From JAHCHG01 sp041394845 (GTDB lineage: Bacteria; Acidobacteriota; Blastocatellia; Pyrinomonadales; Pyrinomonadaceae), in NCBI GenBank assembly GCA_041394845.1, contig JAWKHL010000001.1, positions 1,240,001 through 1,304,000 of the forward strand: DNA of 64,000 nucleotides, written 5' to 3'. The translations under genes were made by a program, and so were the position numbers. Positions 27,016-35,252 of the stretch are shown here, one piece after another. A model generated the notes under the pieces. It did not search any database, had not been told where the DNA came from, and was given only the letters and a program-made list of their open reading frames with translations. Every line of letters starts with the position of its first letter. Position 1 is the stretch's first letter.

Positions 27016-27738
27016 TTATAAATCCGGCAAGATCTCCCCCGCCTTTCCCCTCAGGGAAAAATCACAAAAGGCGGTCATCGGGGTTTCCTCCGGGTTTATT
27101 TCAACCAATTTCGCCCCGGAGAATTTGGCGATTTCCGCCAAACCGGCAGCCGGGTAAACCAGAGCCGATGTTCCGATGACGAAAAACATCTCGGATTGGC
27201 GGGCTTTTTTTTCCGCTTTTTCAAAGGCCCCGACCGGCAACATTTCCCCGAAAAGCACGACATCCGGCCGCAGGTAGGCCTTGCAAATCGAACAATTGGT
27301 CGGCTTGTGGGGAACATCTTCGATGCTCATCTGAAAGGTTTTATCGCAATTATCGCATCTGGCCCGGTTGATGTTGCCGTGTAACTCGATCACTCCTGCG
27401 GACCCGGCCCTTTCGTGAAGTCCGTCCACGTTTTGGGTTACGAGCGTAAAGTCCCTAAATCTTTTTTGCCAATCCGCCAAGGCGAAATGACCGGGATTCG
27501 GTTGACATTCCTTGTACAAACCCCGGCGGTGATCAAACCATTCCCAAACGGCTTCCGGGTTTTCCCGAACCATCCGGGCCGATGAGATCTGGTCAAACGG
27601 CAATCCCTTCCAAACCGAGCTTTGGCCTCCGCCCCGAAAGGTCGGAATCCCCGATTCGGCCGAAATTCCGGCCCCGGTTAAAACGCAGACACTCTCCGCT
27701 TTTTTCAAAAGTTCCTTCAATTCCTTTTCAATTTCCAT
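27016..27738 (-). CDS. cobB: NAD-dependent protein deacylase, sirtuin
   Basis: 240 residues. Removes acyl groups from lysines using NAD. The Rossmann start GAGISAESGIPTFRG, the active-site TQNVDGLHERAG with ELHGN, and the four zinc cysteines in CDNC and CSIC are in order. In class III enzymes a YxxR motif binds succinyl or malonyl groups; here the equivalent is WFDHRR, with Phe for Tyr and the Arg kept, so desuccinylase activity may be reduced. It is a single gene, convergent with the preceding orphan and divergent to argS. Confidence 0.94.
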   Translation of the reverse strand: MEIEKELKELLKKAESVCVLTGAGISAESGIPTFRGGGQSSVWKGLPFDQISSARMVRENPEAVWEWFDHRRGLYKECQPNPGHFALADWQKRFRDFTLVTQNVDGLHERAGSAGVIELHGNINRARCDNCDKTFQMSIEDVPHKPTNCSICKAYLRPDVVLFGEMLPVGAFEKAEKKARQSEMFFVIGTSALVYPAAGLAEIAKFSGAKLVEINPEETPMTAFCDFSLRGKAGEILPDL

Positions 27739-27865
27739 TTTTTCAATCCCGTTTCACCCTCGGCATTTTATTAAAATATTTTTGTTTTGTCCGATTCCAC
27801 TTCGACCTTTTTGTTTTTCCCTTTTCAAGCGGTTATACTTTTTCTCTTTAACTTGAGAGTAAGAT

Positions 27866-29878
27866 ATGAGCATTTCCGATTATCAGGCAACTTTGGTGGA
27901 AAAAATTTCCGCCGGAGCAAAAAAGCATTTTCAAATCGATCTGGAAAAAATAGCCGCCGAGGTTCCCCCGAAAACTGAACTCGGCGATCTGGCCTTTCCC
28001 GTCGCCTTCGAACTGGCCAAACTCCTCAAAGGGCAGACCGGCGAAAAGCAGAACCCGAGGGCCATCGCCGAGATCTTAAAGGGAGAACTTCTTGAGTTTG
28101 AATTTGTCCAAAGGGTTGAGATCGCAGGCCCCGGATATTTGAACGTCTTTTACGACCGGGCCAACTTTTTAAATGAAAATACAAAAGCCGATCCTTTGCC
28201 CGAACTGATCAAATCGGACGACCAGACGGCCCCCAAGGTTTGCGTCGAACACACCTCGGTCAATCCCAACAAGGCGGCTCATATCGGTCACGTTCGAAAT
28301 TCCGTTCTCGGCGATTCCTTTGTGCGGATCTTACGAGCCGGGGGAAAACGGGTCGAAGTCCAGAATTACATCGACAACACCGGCGTTCAGGTGGCGGATG
28401 TGGTCGTCGGTTTCATTCATCTTTTGGGAATGAAACTGGCCGATATCATCGAACTGGTCAAAAGGTTGGAGTCCGAGGGAATCAGTTTTGATTATTACTG
28501 CTGGGATCTTTACACACGGGTCGGGCAGGAATACGAAAAGGACGAGGAGCTAAAGGGAAAAAGGGCGGAAGTCCTCCACCTTGTTGAAGAGGGCGAAAAT
28601 GAAACGGCGGAACTGGCCGACTTTGTCGCCACCCGCAATGTTTACTGCATTTTAAAGACGATGGAAAGGCTTTCCATCAGGTATGATCTTTTGCCCCGCG
28701 AATCGGAGATCCTTCATCTGCATTTCTGGGAAAAGGCGTTTTCCGAAATGAAATCCCGCGAGGTCATCCGCTTTGAAACCGAAGGCAAGAATTCGGGTTG
28801 CTGGGTGATGCCCTTTGAATCCCACACCGGGACCGACGAACACGACGCCGACAAGATCTTGGTCCGATCCAACGGGACCGTCACCTATACCGGAAAAGAC
28901 ATCGCTTATCAGATGTGGAAACTCGGCCTTTTGGGGTTGGATTTCAATTACCTTCCCTTTCACACCTATGAAAACGGAAAAGAGGTCTGGATAACCTCCC
29001 CGAAAAAAAATGGGGAGGGGAAAGTCCCCCATTTTGGACATTGCGAGACGGTTTACAATGTCATCGATTCGAGACAATCATATCCTCAGGAAGTTGTAAA
29101 AAAAGGAGTTGCCACAATTTTTCCCGAAAAGGGCGAAGAGGCCAGCGTCCATCTTTCCTACGAAATGGTCGCCCTTTCGCCGGAAGCGGCCGAAGAACTC
29201 GGGTTTGAACTTTCCGAAGAAGACCGAAAAAAAGCCTTTGTCGAAATGTCAGGCCGAAAAGGTCTCGGAGTCAAGGCGGATGACCTGATCGATCGGCTGG
29301 AAAAAAACGCTCTGGCCGAGGTGGCGTCCCGGAATCCGGAAATGCCCGAAGAAAAACACCTTTCGATCGCCCGACAGATCGCCATCGGGGCATTGCGGTA
29401 TTTTCTTTTGAAATACACGAGGAACACGGTCGTCGTGTTCGATTTCAAGGAGGCCTTGTCCTTCGAAGGGGAAACCGGTGTTTATTGCCAGAACGCGGCC
29501 GTCCGGTTCAATTCAATTTTTAAGAAACTTGAGGATAACGCTCTGGAAAATTCTCAAAGCCTTATTTCCGGTGAAATCGAAAAGGTTTCCGAGGTTTTCT
29601 CGTCCGAGATCGGAGATGACATCTGGTCCTTGGTCGCTTTGGCCGCCCGTCTGGGCGACACGATTAATCAATCCGTCAATGCGTCCGAACCCGCGATTTT
29701 GGCGAAATATAACTTTAATCTTGCAAAGACCATGCATCTTTTTCATCATAATCACCGGATCATCTCCGAAGAAGATCCGGTCAAAAGGGCGGTCTTCGTC
29801 GTAATCGCCGATTTTGCCCGCCGGGCTCTGACGGCCGGGTTAAACACGCTCGGGATCGAGGTCCCGGAAAGAATGTGA
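27866..29878 (+). CDS. argS: Arginyl-tRNA synthetase
   Basis: 670 residues, class I synthetase. It has an N-terminal Add1-type domain, VEHTSVNPNKAAHIGHVRN with HIGH near residue 138, the catalytic fold and a C-terminal DALR anticodon-binding domain (ANNSANN-type helices around LAKTMHLFHHNHRI). In place of KMSKS the sequence runs MSGRKGLGVKADDL, a known variant in ArgRS. It is longer than E. coli ArgS (577), with inserts around residues 170-260 and 370-420. The ribosome-binding region is GAGAGTAAG. Confidence 0.94.
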   Translation: MSISDYQATLVEKISAGAKKHFQIDLEKIAAEVPPKTELGDLAFPVAFELAKLLKGQTGEKQNPRAIAEILKGELLEFEFVQRVEIAGPGYLNVFYDRANFLNENTKADPLPELIKSDDQTAPKVCVEHTSVNPNKAAHIGHVRNSVLGDSFVRILRAGGKRVEVQNYIDNTGVQVADVVVGFIHLLGMKLADIIELVKRLESEGISFDYYCWDLYTRVGQEYEKDEELKGKRAEVLHLVEEGENETAELADFVATRNVYCILKTMERLSIRYDLLPRESEILHLHFWEKAFSEMKSREVIRFETEGKNSGCWVMPFESHTGTDEHDADKILVRSNGTVTYTGKDIAYQMWKLGLLGLDFNYLPFHTYENGKEVWITSPKKNGEGKVPHFGHCETVYNVIDSRQSYPQEVVKKGVATIFPEKGEEASVHLSYEMVALSPEAAEELGFELSEEDRKKAFVEMSGRKGLGVKADDLIDRLEKNALAEVASRNPEMPEEKHLSIARQIAIGALRYFLLKYTRNTVVVFDFKEALSFEGETGVYCQNAAVRFNSIFKKLEDNALENSQSLISGEIEKVSEVFSSEIGDDIWSLVALAARLGDTINQSVNASEPAILAKYNFNLAKTMHLFHHNHRIISEEDPVKRAVFVVIADFARRALTAGLNTLGIEVPERM

Positions 29879-30004
29879 TTTTTTGGCCGGAGAGTTGCAT
29901 TTGGATCAATTTGCCGTTTTTTTGATATTTTTTTAATAATATTTTGTGTATTTTGCCATTTCGATTTGGCAATTTGCCAAACAACTGGGTTAGAGAAAAA
30001 ATTT

Positions 30005-31036
30005 ATGCTTATCGTAATGAAAGCGGACGCCACCCGCGAAAATGTGGAGCACGTCCTCGAAATCATTGAAAAACTCGGTTTTCGCCCCCATGAAATGCCC
30101 GGCGCCAACCGAACCGCCATAGGAATCACGGGAAATCAGGGGGCGGTCGATCCCACACATTTTGAAAATCTGCCGGGTGTTTCCGAAGCGATCCGCGTCA
30201 CCAAACCGTTCAAACTCATTTCCCGCGACCTTCGTCCGGAGAAATCCGTTATCAAAGTCGGCAATTCGGAGATCGGCGGAAAGGATCTGGCCATTATTGC
30301 CGGCCCGTGCGCGGTCGAACATCCCGAACAGGTCTTTACCGTGGCCGAAACGGTTGCCCGGAGCGGGGCCAAGTTTTTCCGGGGCGGTGCATTTAAACCC
30401 CGCACCTCTCCCTACGCCTTTCAAGGTAAGGGAGAGGAAGGCCTGAAAATCCTGGCCGAGGTTCGCCAACAGTTCGGTTTGAACATCGTCACCGAGGCGA
30501 TGGATGAAAAGGGAGTCGATCTGGTCGAAAAATACGGTGATTGTATTCAGATCGGAGCCCGCAACATGCAGAATTTTTCCCTTCTGAAATACGTCGGGAA
30601 AACCCGCAAACCGGTGCTTTTAAAACGCGGATTATCCGCCACACTGGACGAATTTTTACTGGCGGCGGAATACATCATGGCCGAGGGCAATTATCAGGTG
30701 ATCTTGTGCGAGAGAGGAATTCGAACCTTCGGAAACCACGCCCGCAACACGATGGATCTTTCCGTCATCCCGGCCGTTCATCGCCTGACCCATCTTCCGA
30801 TCATTGTCGACCCGTCGCACGGAACGGGCCGCAATTACATGGTCAATCCGCTGGCCCGCGCTGGAGTTGCGGTCGGCGGCGACGGATTGATCATCGAAGT
30901 TCATCCCTGTCCCGAGGAAGCGCTTTGCGACGGAGCCCAGGCTTTGACTCCCGAACAATATCTGGAGTTAAACCAGCAGGTCAAGGCAATTCACGAAATT
31001 CTCGCCCGCGAGGAGATGGAGATGATGGCCATTTAA
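30005..31036 (+). CDS. aroF: 3-deoxy-7-phosphoheptulonate synthase (DAHP synthase), type Ib
   Basis: 343 residues. First step of the shikimate pathway, joining PEP and erythrose-4-phosphate. An N-terminal ferredoxin-like domain of about 70 residues (MLIVMKADATRENVEHVLEI) is typical of the regulated type Ib enzymes from Thermotoga. The catalytic domain has AGPCAVE, GGAFKPRTSPYAFQG, LLKRG and DPSHGTGR. The ATG at 30005 is the start of the conserved first strand; an upstream TTG extends the frame without support. Tyr or Phe feedback is possible but cannot be read from sequence. Confidence 0.94.
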   Translation: MLIVMKADATRENVEHVLEIIEKLGFRPHEMPGANRTAIGITGNQGAVDPTHFENLPGVSEAIRVTKPFKLISRDLRPEKSVIKVGNSEIGGKDLAIIAGPCAVEHPEQVFTVAETVARSGAKFFRGGAFKPRTSPYAFQGKGEEGLKILAEVRQQFGLNIVTEAMDEKGVDLVEKYGDCIQIGARNMQNFSLLKYVGKTRKPVLLKRGLSATLDEFLLAAEYIMAEGNYQVILCERGIRTFGNHARNTMDLSVIPAVHRLTHLPIIVDPSHGTGRNYMVNPLARAGVAVGGDGLIIEVHPCPEEALCDGAQALTPEQYLELNQQVKAIHEILAREEMEMMAI

Positions 31037-31063
31037 CTCGGCCAGATCCGTTTTTTTTTCTTG

Positions 31064-32002
31064 TTATTTTTTGCAGATCGCTCCGATGGAGTTGGAATTG
31101 ATCGCCCTTTCGAAACGATCTTCGTAGTTTTTGGCAAGATCCTCGATGTTTCGGTTGATCTGATTAAAAACCCGGCAGTAAAAATTCTCATTGCTGATCT
31201 TTTCATTGAGAAAAAGCAGGGCGTTGACCTCGCTCCAGTATTCGCGGCTTTCCCAGATCTTCACCGGCGTTCCGCCCATTCTTTCGGCCAGATCCAAAAG
31301 GTGACGGTCCCGCGGATTGTGACCGTTGGAGAGAAAAATTTTTATGTATTCGGTTCCCAGTTTATGGCGGAGGACAAACTCCTCTTTTGTTTCGTTGAAG
31401 GTTTGATTTACGTGCCCCAGTTCATGGGCGATCTTGGTCGCGGCCAGTATCTTTTGATCGATCGAATGGTTTATTCCTCTTAGGGAAAGCGAGCTCATTA
31501 CCGGATAATAAGTCGCTTCGGGAAAACCTTTTTCCAAATTATTGCCCAAAGTTATTGTCGCCCCGACAAAATTTCCCTTTTCATCCCAAAGATACTCATC
31601 GGTTCTGGCCCCCTGATTTTTCTCGGCGGAAACCTTTATGGTCAAAATAAAGTTTTTGTTTTTTGTGTATCTTTCCCATTGTTCCTTTCCGAGATCCGTT
31701 TCCAGAAATTCTTTTTTCCATTCAGCGAATCTTTCCTGATATTTTCGCGGAATAGTTTCCCGAATGCCCCCTTCGGTCGGAGTTTTCACCACTCTTGTCC
31801 GAATTGGGTCGAAATTTCCCTCCTTTTCAGACCGAATAAATAGTGGAAGGATAAAATTTCCGTCAGTCAGGAACATCGCCCCCCGGAAAAAAAATTGATT
31901 TTTTCCTTTCGATAAAACAACGGCTTTGCCAAATGAGATTTGAGGCAGAGAAATAAGGATTGAAATAACCAACAACAAAACCCGACAGAGCCATGACTTC
32001 AT
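31064..32002 (-). CDS. Secreted protein with HExxH zinc-peptidase motif
   Basis: About 312 residues with a signal peptide (WLCRVLLLVISILISLPQISFG). Near residue 195 it has KIAHELGHVNQTFNETKEEF, an HExxH metal-binding motif with acidic residues further on, suggesting a gluzincin-like zinc peptidase. No family is recognised. The ATG at 32002 is preferred to 32011 because GGGAGG ends directly before the latter and lies 9 bases before the former, a proper spacing. Cysteines are few. The role is unknown. Confidence 0.6.
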   Translation of the reverse strand: MKSWLCRVLLLVISILISLPQISFGKAVVLSKGKNQFFFRGAMFLTDGNFILPLFIRSEKEGNFDPIRTRVVKTPTEGGIRETIPRKYQERFAEWKKEFLETDLGKEQWERYTKNKNFILTIKVSAEKNQGARTDEYLWDEKGNFVGATITLGNNLEKGFPEATYYPVMSSLSLRGINHSIDQKILAATKIAHELGHVNQTFNETKEEFVLRHKLGTEYIKIFLSNGHNPRDRHLLDLAERMGGTPVKIWESREYWSEVNALLFLNEKISNENFYCRVFNQINRNIEDLAKNYEDRFERAINSNSIGAICKK

Positions 32003-32115
32003 TCGAAACATCCTCCCGTTATTTTATTTTTTTGTATATTTTTTCTTTAAACTATTCCAATCTTTTCAAATTAGTCAATTTTTTTGCCGGTATTAAACCA
32101 CCGGGTGAAAAAAAA

Positions 32116-32147
32116 ATTCGCCACCGACCGGATGATCGGGTGCGAAT
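32116..32147. terminator. Hairpin terminator after the small membrane protein gene
   Basis: ATTCGC and CCGA pair with TCGG and GCGAAT across an 8-base loop with a two-base bulge. A run of T follows on the plus strand (CTTTTTTTCG) and eight T on the minus strand. It lies 23 bases downstream of the XRE-membrane operon. Confidence 0.65.
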
Positions 32148-32169
32148 CTTTTTTTCGTTTGCCTTTTGC

Positions 32170-32574
32170 CTATTTTGCCAAACGAAGTTTTAGAAAACCG
32201 TAAAATTGGATGTAGCAACTGAGCAAGGCCGTTCCTATCAAAAGAGTCATCGGCAAAAAGCGCATTTCCTCGGGAAGAACAATGCCCAGTGAGCTTTTGA
32301 AGATCAACCCCAACACGATCGCAAAACCGAGGATCAGGCTTCTCCCGAAAAGCCAGTTCCCGAATTCGGGTTTTTCTCCGATAAAGGTAAAATAAGGTAA
32401 AACAGCCACCATTAAAAGAGTCAGTCCCAGAAACACACTTTCAAATCCGAAACCGCCGAAAGATTGACCGAATTCAATGGCCAAAAAGAAAAGCACGAAA
32501 GACGTATCGATCGCAAAATTCTTTTCTCCTGCCGCTTCTTTCTCCAACTGCCCGATCTGCGCTGCCGTTTTCAT
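32170..32574 (-). CDS. Small multi-pass membrane protein
   Basis: About 134 residues. After a polar N-terminus (to residue 20) there are four likely transmembrane helices, including TSFVLFFLAIEFGQSFGG, VFLGLTLLMVAVLPYFTFI, SLILGFAIVLGLIF and TLLIGTALLSCYIQFYGFL. No family recognised. The start at 32574 follows the regulator gene by 22 bases, so the two form an operon. The longer frame from 32586 begins with TTG. It may be a sensor, partner or target of the regulator. Confidence 0.6.
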   Translation of the reverse strand: MKTAAQIGQLEKEAAGEKNFAIDTSFVLFFLAIEFGQSFGGFGFESVFLGLTLLMVAVLPYFTFIGEKPEFGNWLFGRSLILGFAIVLGLIFKSSLGIVLPEEMRFLPMTLLIGTALLSCYIQFYGFLKLRLAK

Positions 32575-32596
32575 ATTTTTTTCCAATCAGTTTATT

Positions 32597-32995
32597 TTAT
32601 TTTTTTTCCGGTTTGCTGAATTGTGTGTAGGCCACGCGGAAAAGTTCGGATAAGGCCTTGGCGGTTTCGGGCGTCAGGTTTTTATCGGCCCGAAGATGCG
32701 CTTCGACAATTTCCGGGGTCGCTTCATGCGGATAATAAACCACCGCCTCCACGTCCTCGCTTTTTCCCTGCTTTTTCATCACCCGGTCAACCGGCATATC
32801 GAGCCAACTTGTCAGGCGGGCGATATTGTCCGCGTCCGGTTTTCCCGTACCGTTTTCGATCCGGGACAAGGTCGAAGCCGAAACCTGCGTAACGTCGGCG
32901 ACATCGCGCAAACTTAAATTCAACTCTTCCCTGCGCCTCTTGATGGCCCGGCCGAGTTCCTTGGTGTTAATCAGACTTTCATTTTTGTAAGCCAT
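32597..32995 (-). CDS. XRE-family transcriptional regulator
   Basis: About 132 residues. A Cro/CI helix-turn-helix spans residues 15-70 (ELGRAIKRRREELNLSLRDV, then VSASTLSRIENGTGKPDADN). The C-terminal 60 residues (AVVYYPHEATPEIVEAHL, LTPETAKALSELFRVAYTQF) are a predicted helical dimerisation part of no known family. The ATG at 32995 is preceded by GTGGAG. It reads divergently to the SWIM-Rad52 gene, and phased repeats fill the shared promoter region, which implies autoregulation and control of its neighbour (inference). Confidence 0.85.
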   Translation of the reverse strand: MAYKNESLINTKELGRAIKRRREELNLSLRDVADVTQVSASTLSRIENGTGKPDADNIARLTSWLDMPVDRVMKKQGKSEDVEAVVYYPHEATPEIVEAHLRADKNLTPETAKALSELFRVAYTQFSKPEKK

Positions 32996-33082
32996 AATTT
33001 TTTTCTCCACTTTCTAAATCTTTAAGTTGGTTTTGAACTCCTTTGTTTTCAAAAAATTTCTCCACCGTCCTTTTCTTGCAAC

Positions 33083-33111
33083 ACTGTATCACAAAAAAAT
33101 TTTAGATGCAA
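33083..33111 (-). promoter_or_regulatory. Predicted promoter of the XRE regulator gene
   Basis: On the minus strand TTGCAT (-35, 33111-33106) is separated by exactly 17 bases from TACAGT (-10, 33088-33083). Transcription would start near 33076, giving a leader of about 80 bases. The -35 overlaps the second TGCAACA repeat and the start point falls at the first. Confidence 0.5.
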
Positions 33112-33126
33112 CACCGCGTTTCACGC

Positions 33127-33155
33127 TTGCAACAAAACGAATGTTGTGGTACGAT
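33127..33155 (+). promoter_or_regulatory. Predicted promoter of the SWIM-Rad52 gene
   Basis: TTGCAA (-35, 33127-33132), a 17-base spacer and TACGAT (-10, 33150-33155) make a good sigma-70-like promoter. The start point would be near 33162, inside the palindrome GTTTCACAGATGAAAC, and the -35 overlaps the third TGCAACA repeat, so a bound regulator would block it. Confidence 0.55.
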
Positions 33156-33240
33156 GTTTCACAGATGAAACGAGAAACTTTTATCTAAAAGGCAAAGAGT
33201 TGAAGAAACAACAATTTGCATAAAAAGGAAGGAAATAAAA

Positions 33241-34536
33241 ATGACAGCATCAGCAGAAGAAAAAAATTTGACGGAGAAACGCGAAAAAAGAGCCAGATCA
33301 ATTGCGGCGATGGGATTGGTCAACCGTGAAGGCGACCGGTTCAGCGTTTCGACACCTTCCCTGCGCGGCCGTCAGACCAGTTACGAGGTCTGGCGCGACG
33401 ACGAGGGGGTGATCCGTTGTAATTGTTTGGAGTATGAAGAAGCGGCTGTCGGCGATTCGAAATTTCGTTGCGAACATATTCTGGCGGTTAAATACGCATT
33501 GGTCGCAAAAAATACCGAACCCGCCACCAAGCAACCCGAGAGTTTTCAAACCGGAAACGGCGAAAAAACCCAAGGGTCAGCTCAACAAGACAAAATCGCT
33601 ACTGAGCCGTTAAACGGTTCCGGGGCGGAGAAAACCGACGTTCGAAAAAATATTGAAACGAACGGGGCCATTTCTCTTCCCGAAACCGATTTGTCCGAAA
33701 ACGGCGAACAGAGGTCCGATGAGGTCGGAGAGAAAATTTCGGTTCCCGGACTGACCGAAATGAAAAAATCTTCCGAACCGCATCAGCTTGCGAACACAAA
33801 AGGAGTAACACAAATGAAACAACAGAATGTTAAAAGCAATAATTTGGAAGCGGTTGAAAGCGCCCCGGCCAATAATGTTTTGGATTTTACCAGCACTTTG
33901 CGCGAACTGAGACAGAATGTCGACCCCAATCTGGTCAAACAGCGGGAAGGTTGGCGGGATCGGAACGGCAACGTCCAGATGGTCGATTACGTGGAATGGC
34001 ACACGGTGGCCGACATTCTCGACGAAACCGCCCCAAACTGGACGCATTCGATCCGCGACATTCAACAGATCGGCGACATTATCACCGTAACCGTGGCCAT
34101 CAACATCGATGGCATCACCCGCGAGGGGATCGGCACCGGATTGGCCCATTCGGAAATGGGGATCAAAAAGGCCGAACACGACGCCCTAAAACGCGCCGCC
34201 GTAAAATTCGGCATCGCCCGCGAACTTTACAAAAAAGAATCAGACACCATTGAACGCGAAGGGGCGGTTCCGTTTGAAAGCGAAGGAACCAATGATTTCC
34301 CGCAAAATCCCATCGCCCGCAGCCTTTCCGATCTGGTTACGGCCAAACAATTGGGAATGATCCGGGCCATCTCGCGGGAGATCGGAATCGACGCCGATGA
34401 GGAATGCGTTTCGGTTATGAATTGCCGGACCGATGAGTTGTCCAAACGGGCGGCCTCAAGTCTTATTCAGCATTTGCAGGATATGCAAAAGCAAAATCCG
34501 GCCGAGGTTCAGCCGCCTTTGCGTCGGGCAAGTTAA
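33241..34536 (+). CDS. SWIM zinc finger fused to Rad52-like single-strand annealing domain
   Basis: 431 residues. An N-terminal SWIM finger has ligands Cys60, Cys62, Cys77 and His79 (CNC, then CEH after 14 residues). A low-complexity linker (90-205) joins it to a Rad52/Rad22-type domain (about 205-340), seen in GIGTGLAHSEMGIKKAEHDA and RAAVKFGIARELY. A helical tail ends the protein. Rad52-like proteins anneal single strands during repair or recombination; SWIM fingers bind DNA or proteins. AAAGGAG at 33799-33805 followed by ATG at 33814 (Met192) offers an internal start giving only the annealing half. The RBS for the full frame is AGGAAGGAAA before 33241. Confidence 0.78.
   Translation: MTASAEEKNLTEKREKRARSIAAMGLVNREGDRFSVSTPSLRGRQTSYEVWRDDEGVIRCNCLEYEEAAVGDSKFRCEHILAVKYALVAKNTEPATKQPESFQTGNGEKTQGSAQQDKIATEPLNGSGAEKTDVRKNIETNGAISLPETDLSENGEQRSDEVGEKISVPGLTEMKKSSEPHQLANTKGVTQMKQQNVKSNNLEAVESAPANNVLDFTSTLRELRQNVDPNLVKQREGWRDRNGNVQMVDYVEWHTVADILDETAPNWTHSIRDIQQIGDIITVTVAINIDGITREGIGTGLAHSEMGIKKAEHDALKRAAVKFGIARELYKKESDTIEREGAVPFESEGTNDFPQNPIARSLSDLVTAKQLGMIRAISREIGIDADEECVSVMNCRTDELSKRAASSLIQHLQDMQKQNPAEVQPPLRRAS
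33799..33816 (+). promoter_or_regulatory. Internal ribosome-binding site and ATG within the SWIM-Rad52 gene
   Basis: AAAGGAG is followed 8 bases later by an in-frame ATG at 33814-33816, the codon for Met192 of the long protein. The match and spacing are as good as for any gene in the window. A product starting here would be 240 residues and hold the Rad52-like domain without the SWIM finger. Confidence 0.5.
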
Positions 34537-34563
34537 GTTTTAAGTCTTGAAAACATAAATGAC

Positions 34564-34630
34564 AGTCCGAGAGGTCCGGAGGTTTTAGCGACTTTTGGAT
34601 TTCCCGGACTGAAGGTTTTTCGGACTTTTT
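34564..34630 (+). terminator. Two alternative hairpins after the SWIM-Rad52 gene
   Basis: AGTCCG at 34564-34569 can pair with CGGACT at 34605-34610 or with a second CGGACT at 34621-34626, the latter followed by TTTT. A GTCCGG/CCGGAC pair (34574-34579, 34604-34609) lies inside. The second fold resembles an intrinsic terminator. The rest of the 227-base gap before the first VOC gene has no other signal except its ribosome-binding site. Confidence 0.4.
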
Positions 34631-34763
34631 AAGTATTTGAGTTGTGTTTACACCGTCCTGCTTTCTCCAAAAAGCCAGAAACCACCTCGCACACAACTCA
34701 AACCCTCACCTTCACAAAACTCACAATACAGAGGGAAAATTTTTTTTAAGGAGCAAAAGATCT

Positions 34764-35186
34764 ATGTCAGAAAGCGGAACAAAAGAACAAAGAAAAATGT
34801 CAAATCACGGTGAATTTTGTTGGTACGAACTGGGAACGAATGATCTGGATTCCTGTCTTGATTTCTATTCCGGGGTTTTCGGTTGGGAGATCAAGAAAAG
34901 CGATAACCCCGATACCGGTATGGATTACCGCGAGATCAAGCTCGGCGGTGGAGATTTTTTCGGCGGGATGTATCAAATGAGCAAGGAAATGTTCGGCGAA
35001 ACCCTTCCTCCGTCCAGTTGGATCAATTACATCGCGGTCGAGGATGTCGACGCGGCCGGGAAAAAGGTTAAGGAGCTGGGCGGAAAGCTGGTCTCACATT
35101 TCATTGACATCCCCAATGTCGGAAGAATGTGTGTGGCGGAGGACCCGACCGGGGCCAAGTTTGCCTTGATCACCCTTACGCACTAA
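34764..35186 (+). CDS. VOC superfamily (glyoxalase-like) protein, first of tandem pair
   Basis: 140 residues, two beta-alpha-beta-beta-beta modules in one chain (HGEFCWYELGTNDLDSCLDF and INYIAVEDVDAAGKKVKELG). The vicinal-oxygen-chelate fold covers glyoxalases, dioxygenases and antibiotic-binding proteins. Candidate metal ligands include the early His and Glu and the late Glu in VAEDPTGAKFALI. The start at 34764 has AAGGAG 10 bases upstream. The following gene is a paralogue, so the pair may form a heterodimer. Substrate unknown. Confidence 0.82.
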   Translation: MSESGTKEQRKMSNHGEFCWYELGTNDLDSCLDFYSGVFGWEIKKSDNPDTGMDYREIKLGGGDFFGGMYQMSKEMFGETLPPSSWINYIAVEDVDAAGKKVKELGGKLVSHFIDIPNVGRMCVAEDPTGAKFALITLTH

Positions 35187-35252
35187 AAGCGATCACTCGT
35201 TTAATTTCAACTTCAATTCATTAAACTCTTTCGAAAAAGGGGAACCAAAACT

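Larger units (their letters stand above)
33076..33171. promoter_or_regulatory. Phased operator-like repeats in the XRE / SWIM-Rad52 divergent promoter
   Basis: The motif TGCAACA occurs three times on the plus strand, starting at 33077, 33107 and 33128, so 30 and 21 bases apart (about three and two helical turns). The first two copies continue into TGCAACAC, and each is followed by a TCAC-ending box (ATCAC at 33088-33092, GTTTCAC at 33118-33124); a third GTTTCAC lies at 33156. The last box also forms a palindrome, GTTTCA-CAGA-TGAAAC, at 33156-33171. The copies overlap the promoter elements annotated separately. They are good candidates for binding sites of the XRE protein. Confidence 0.6.
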
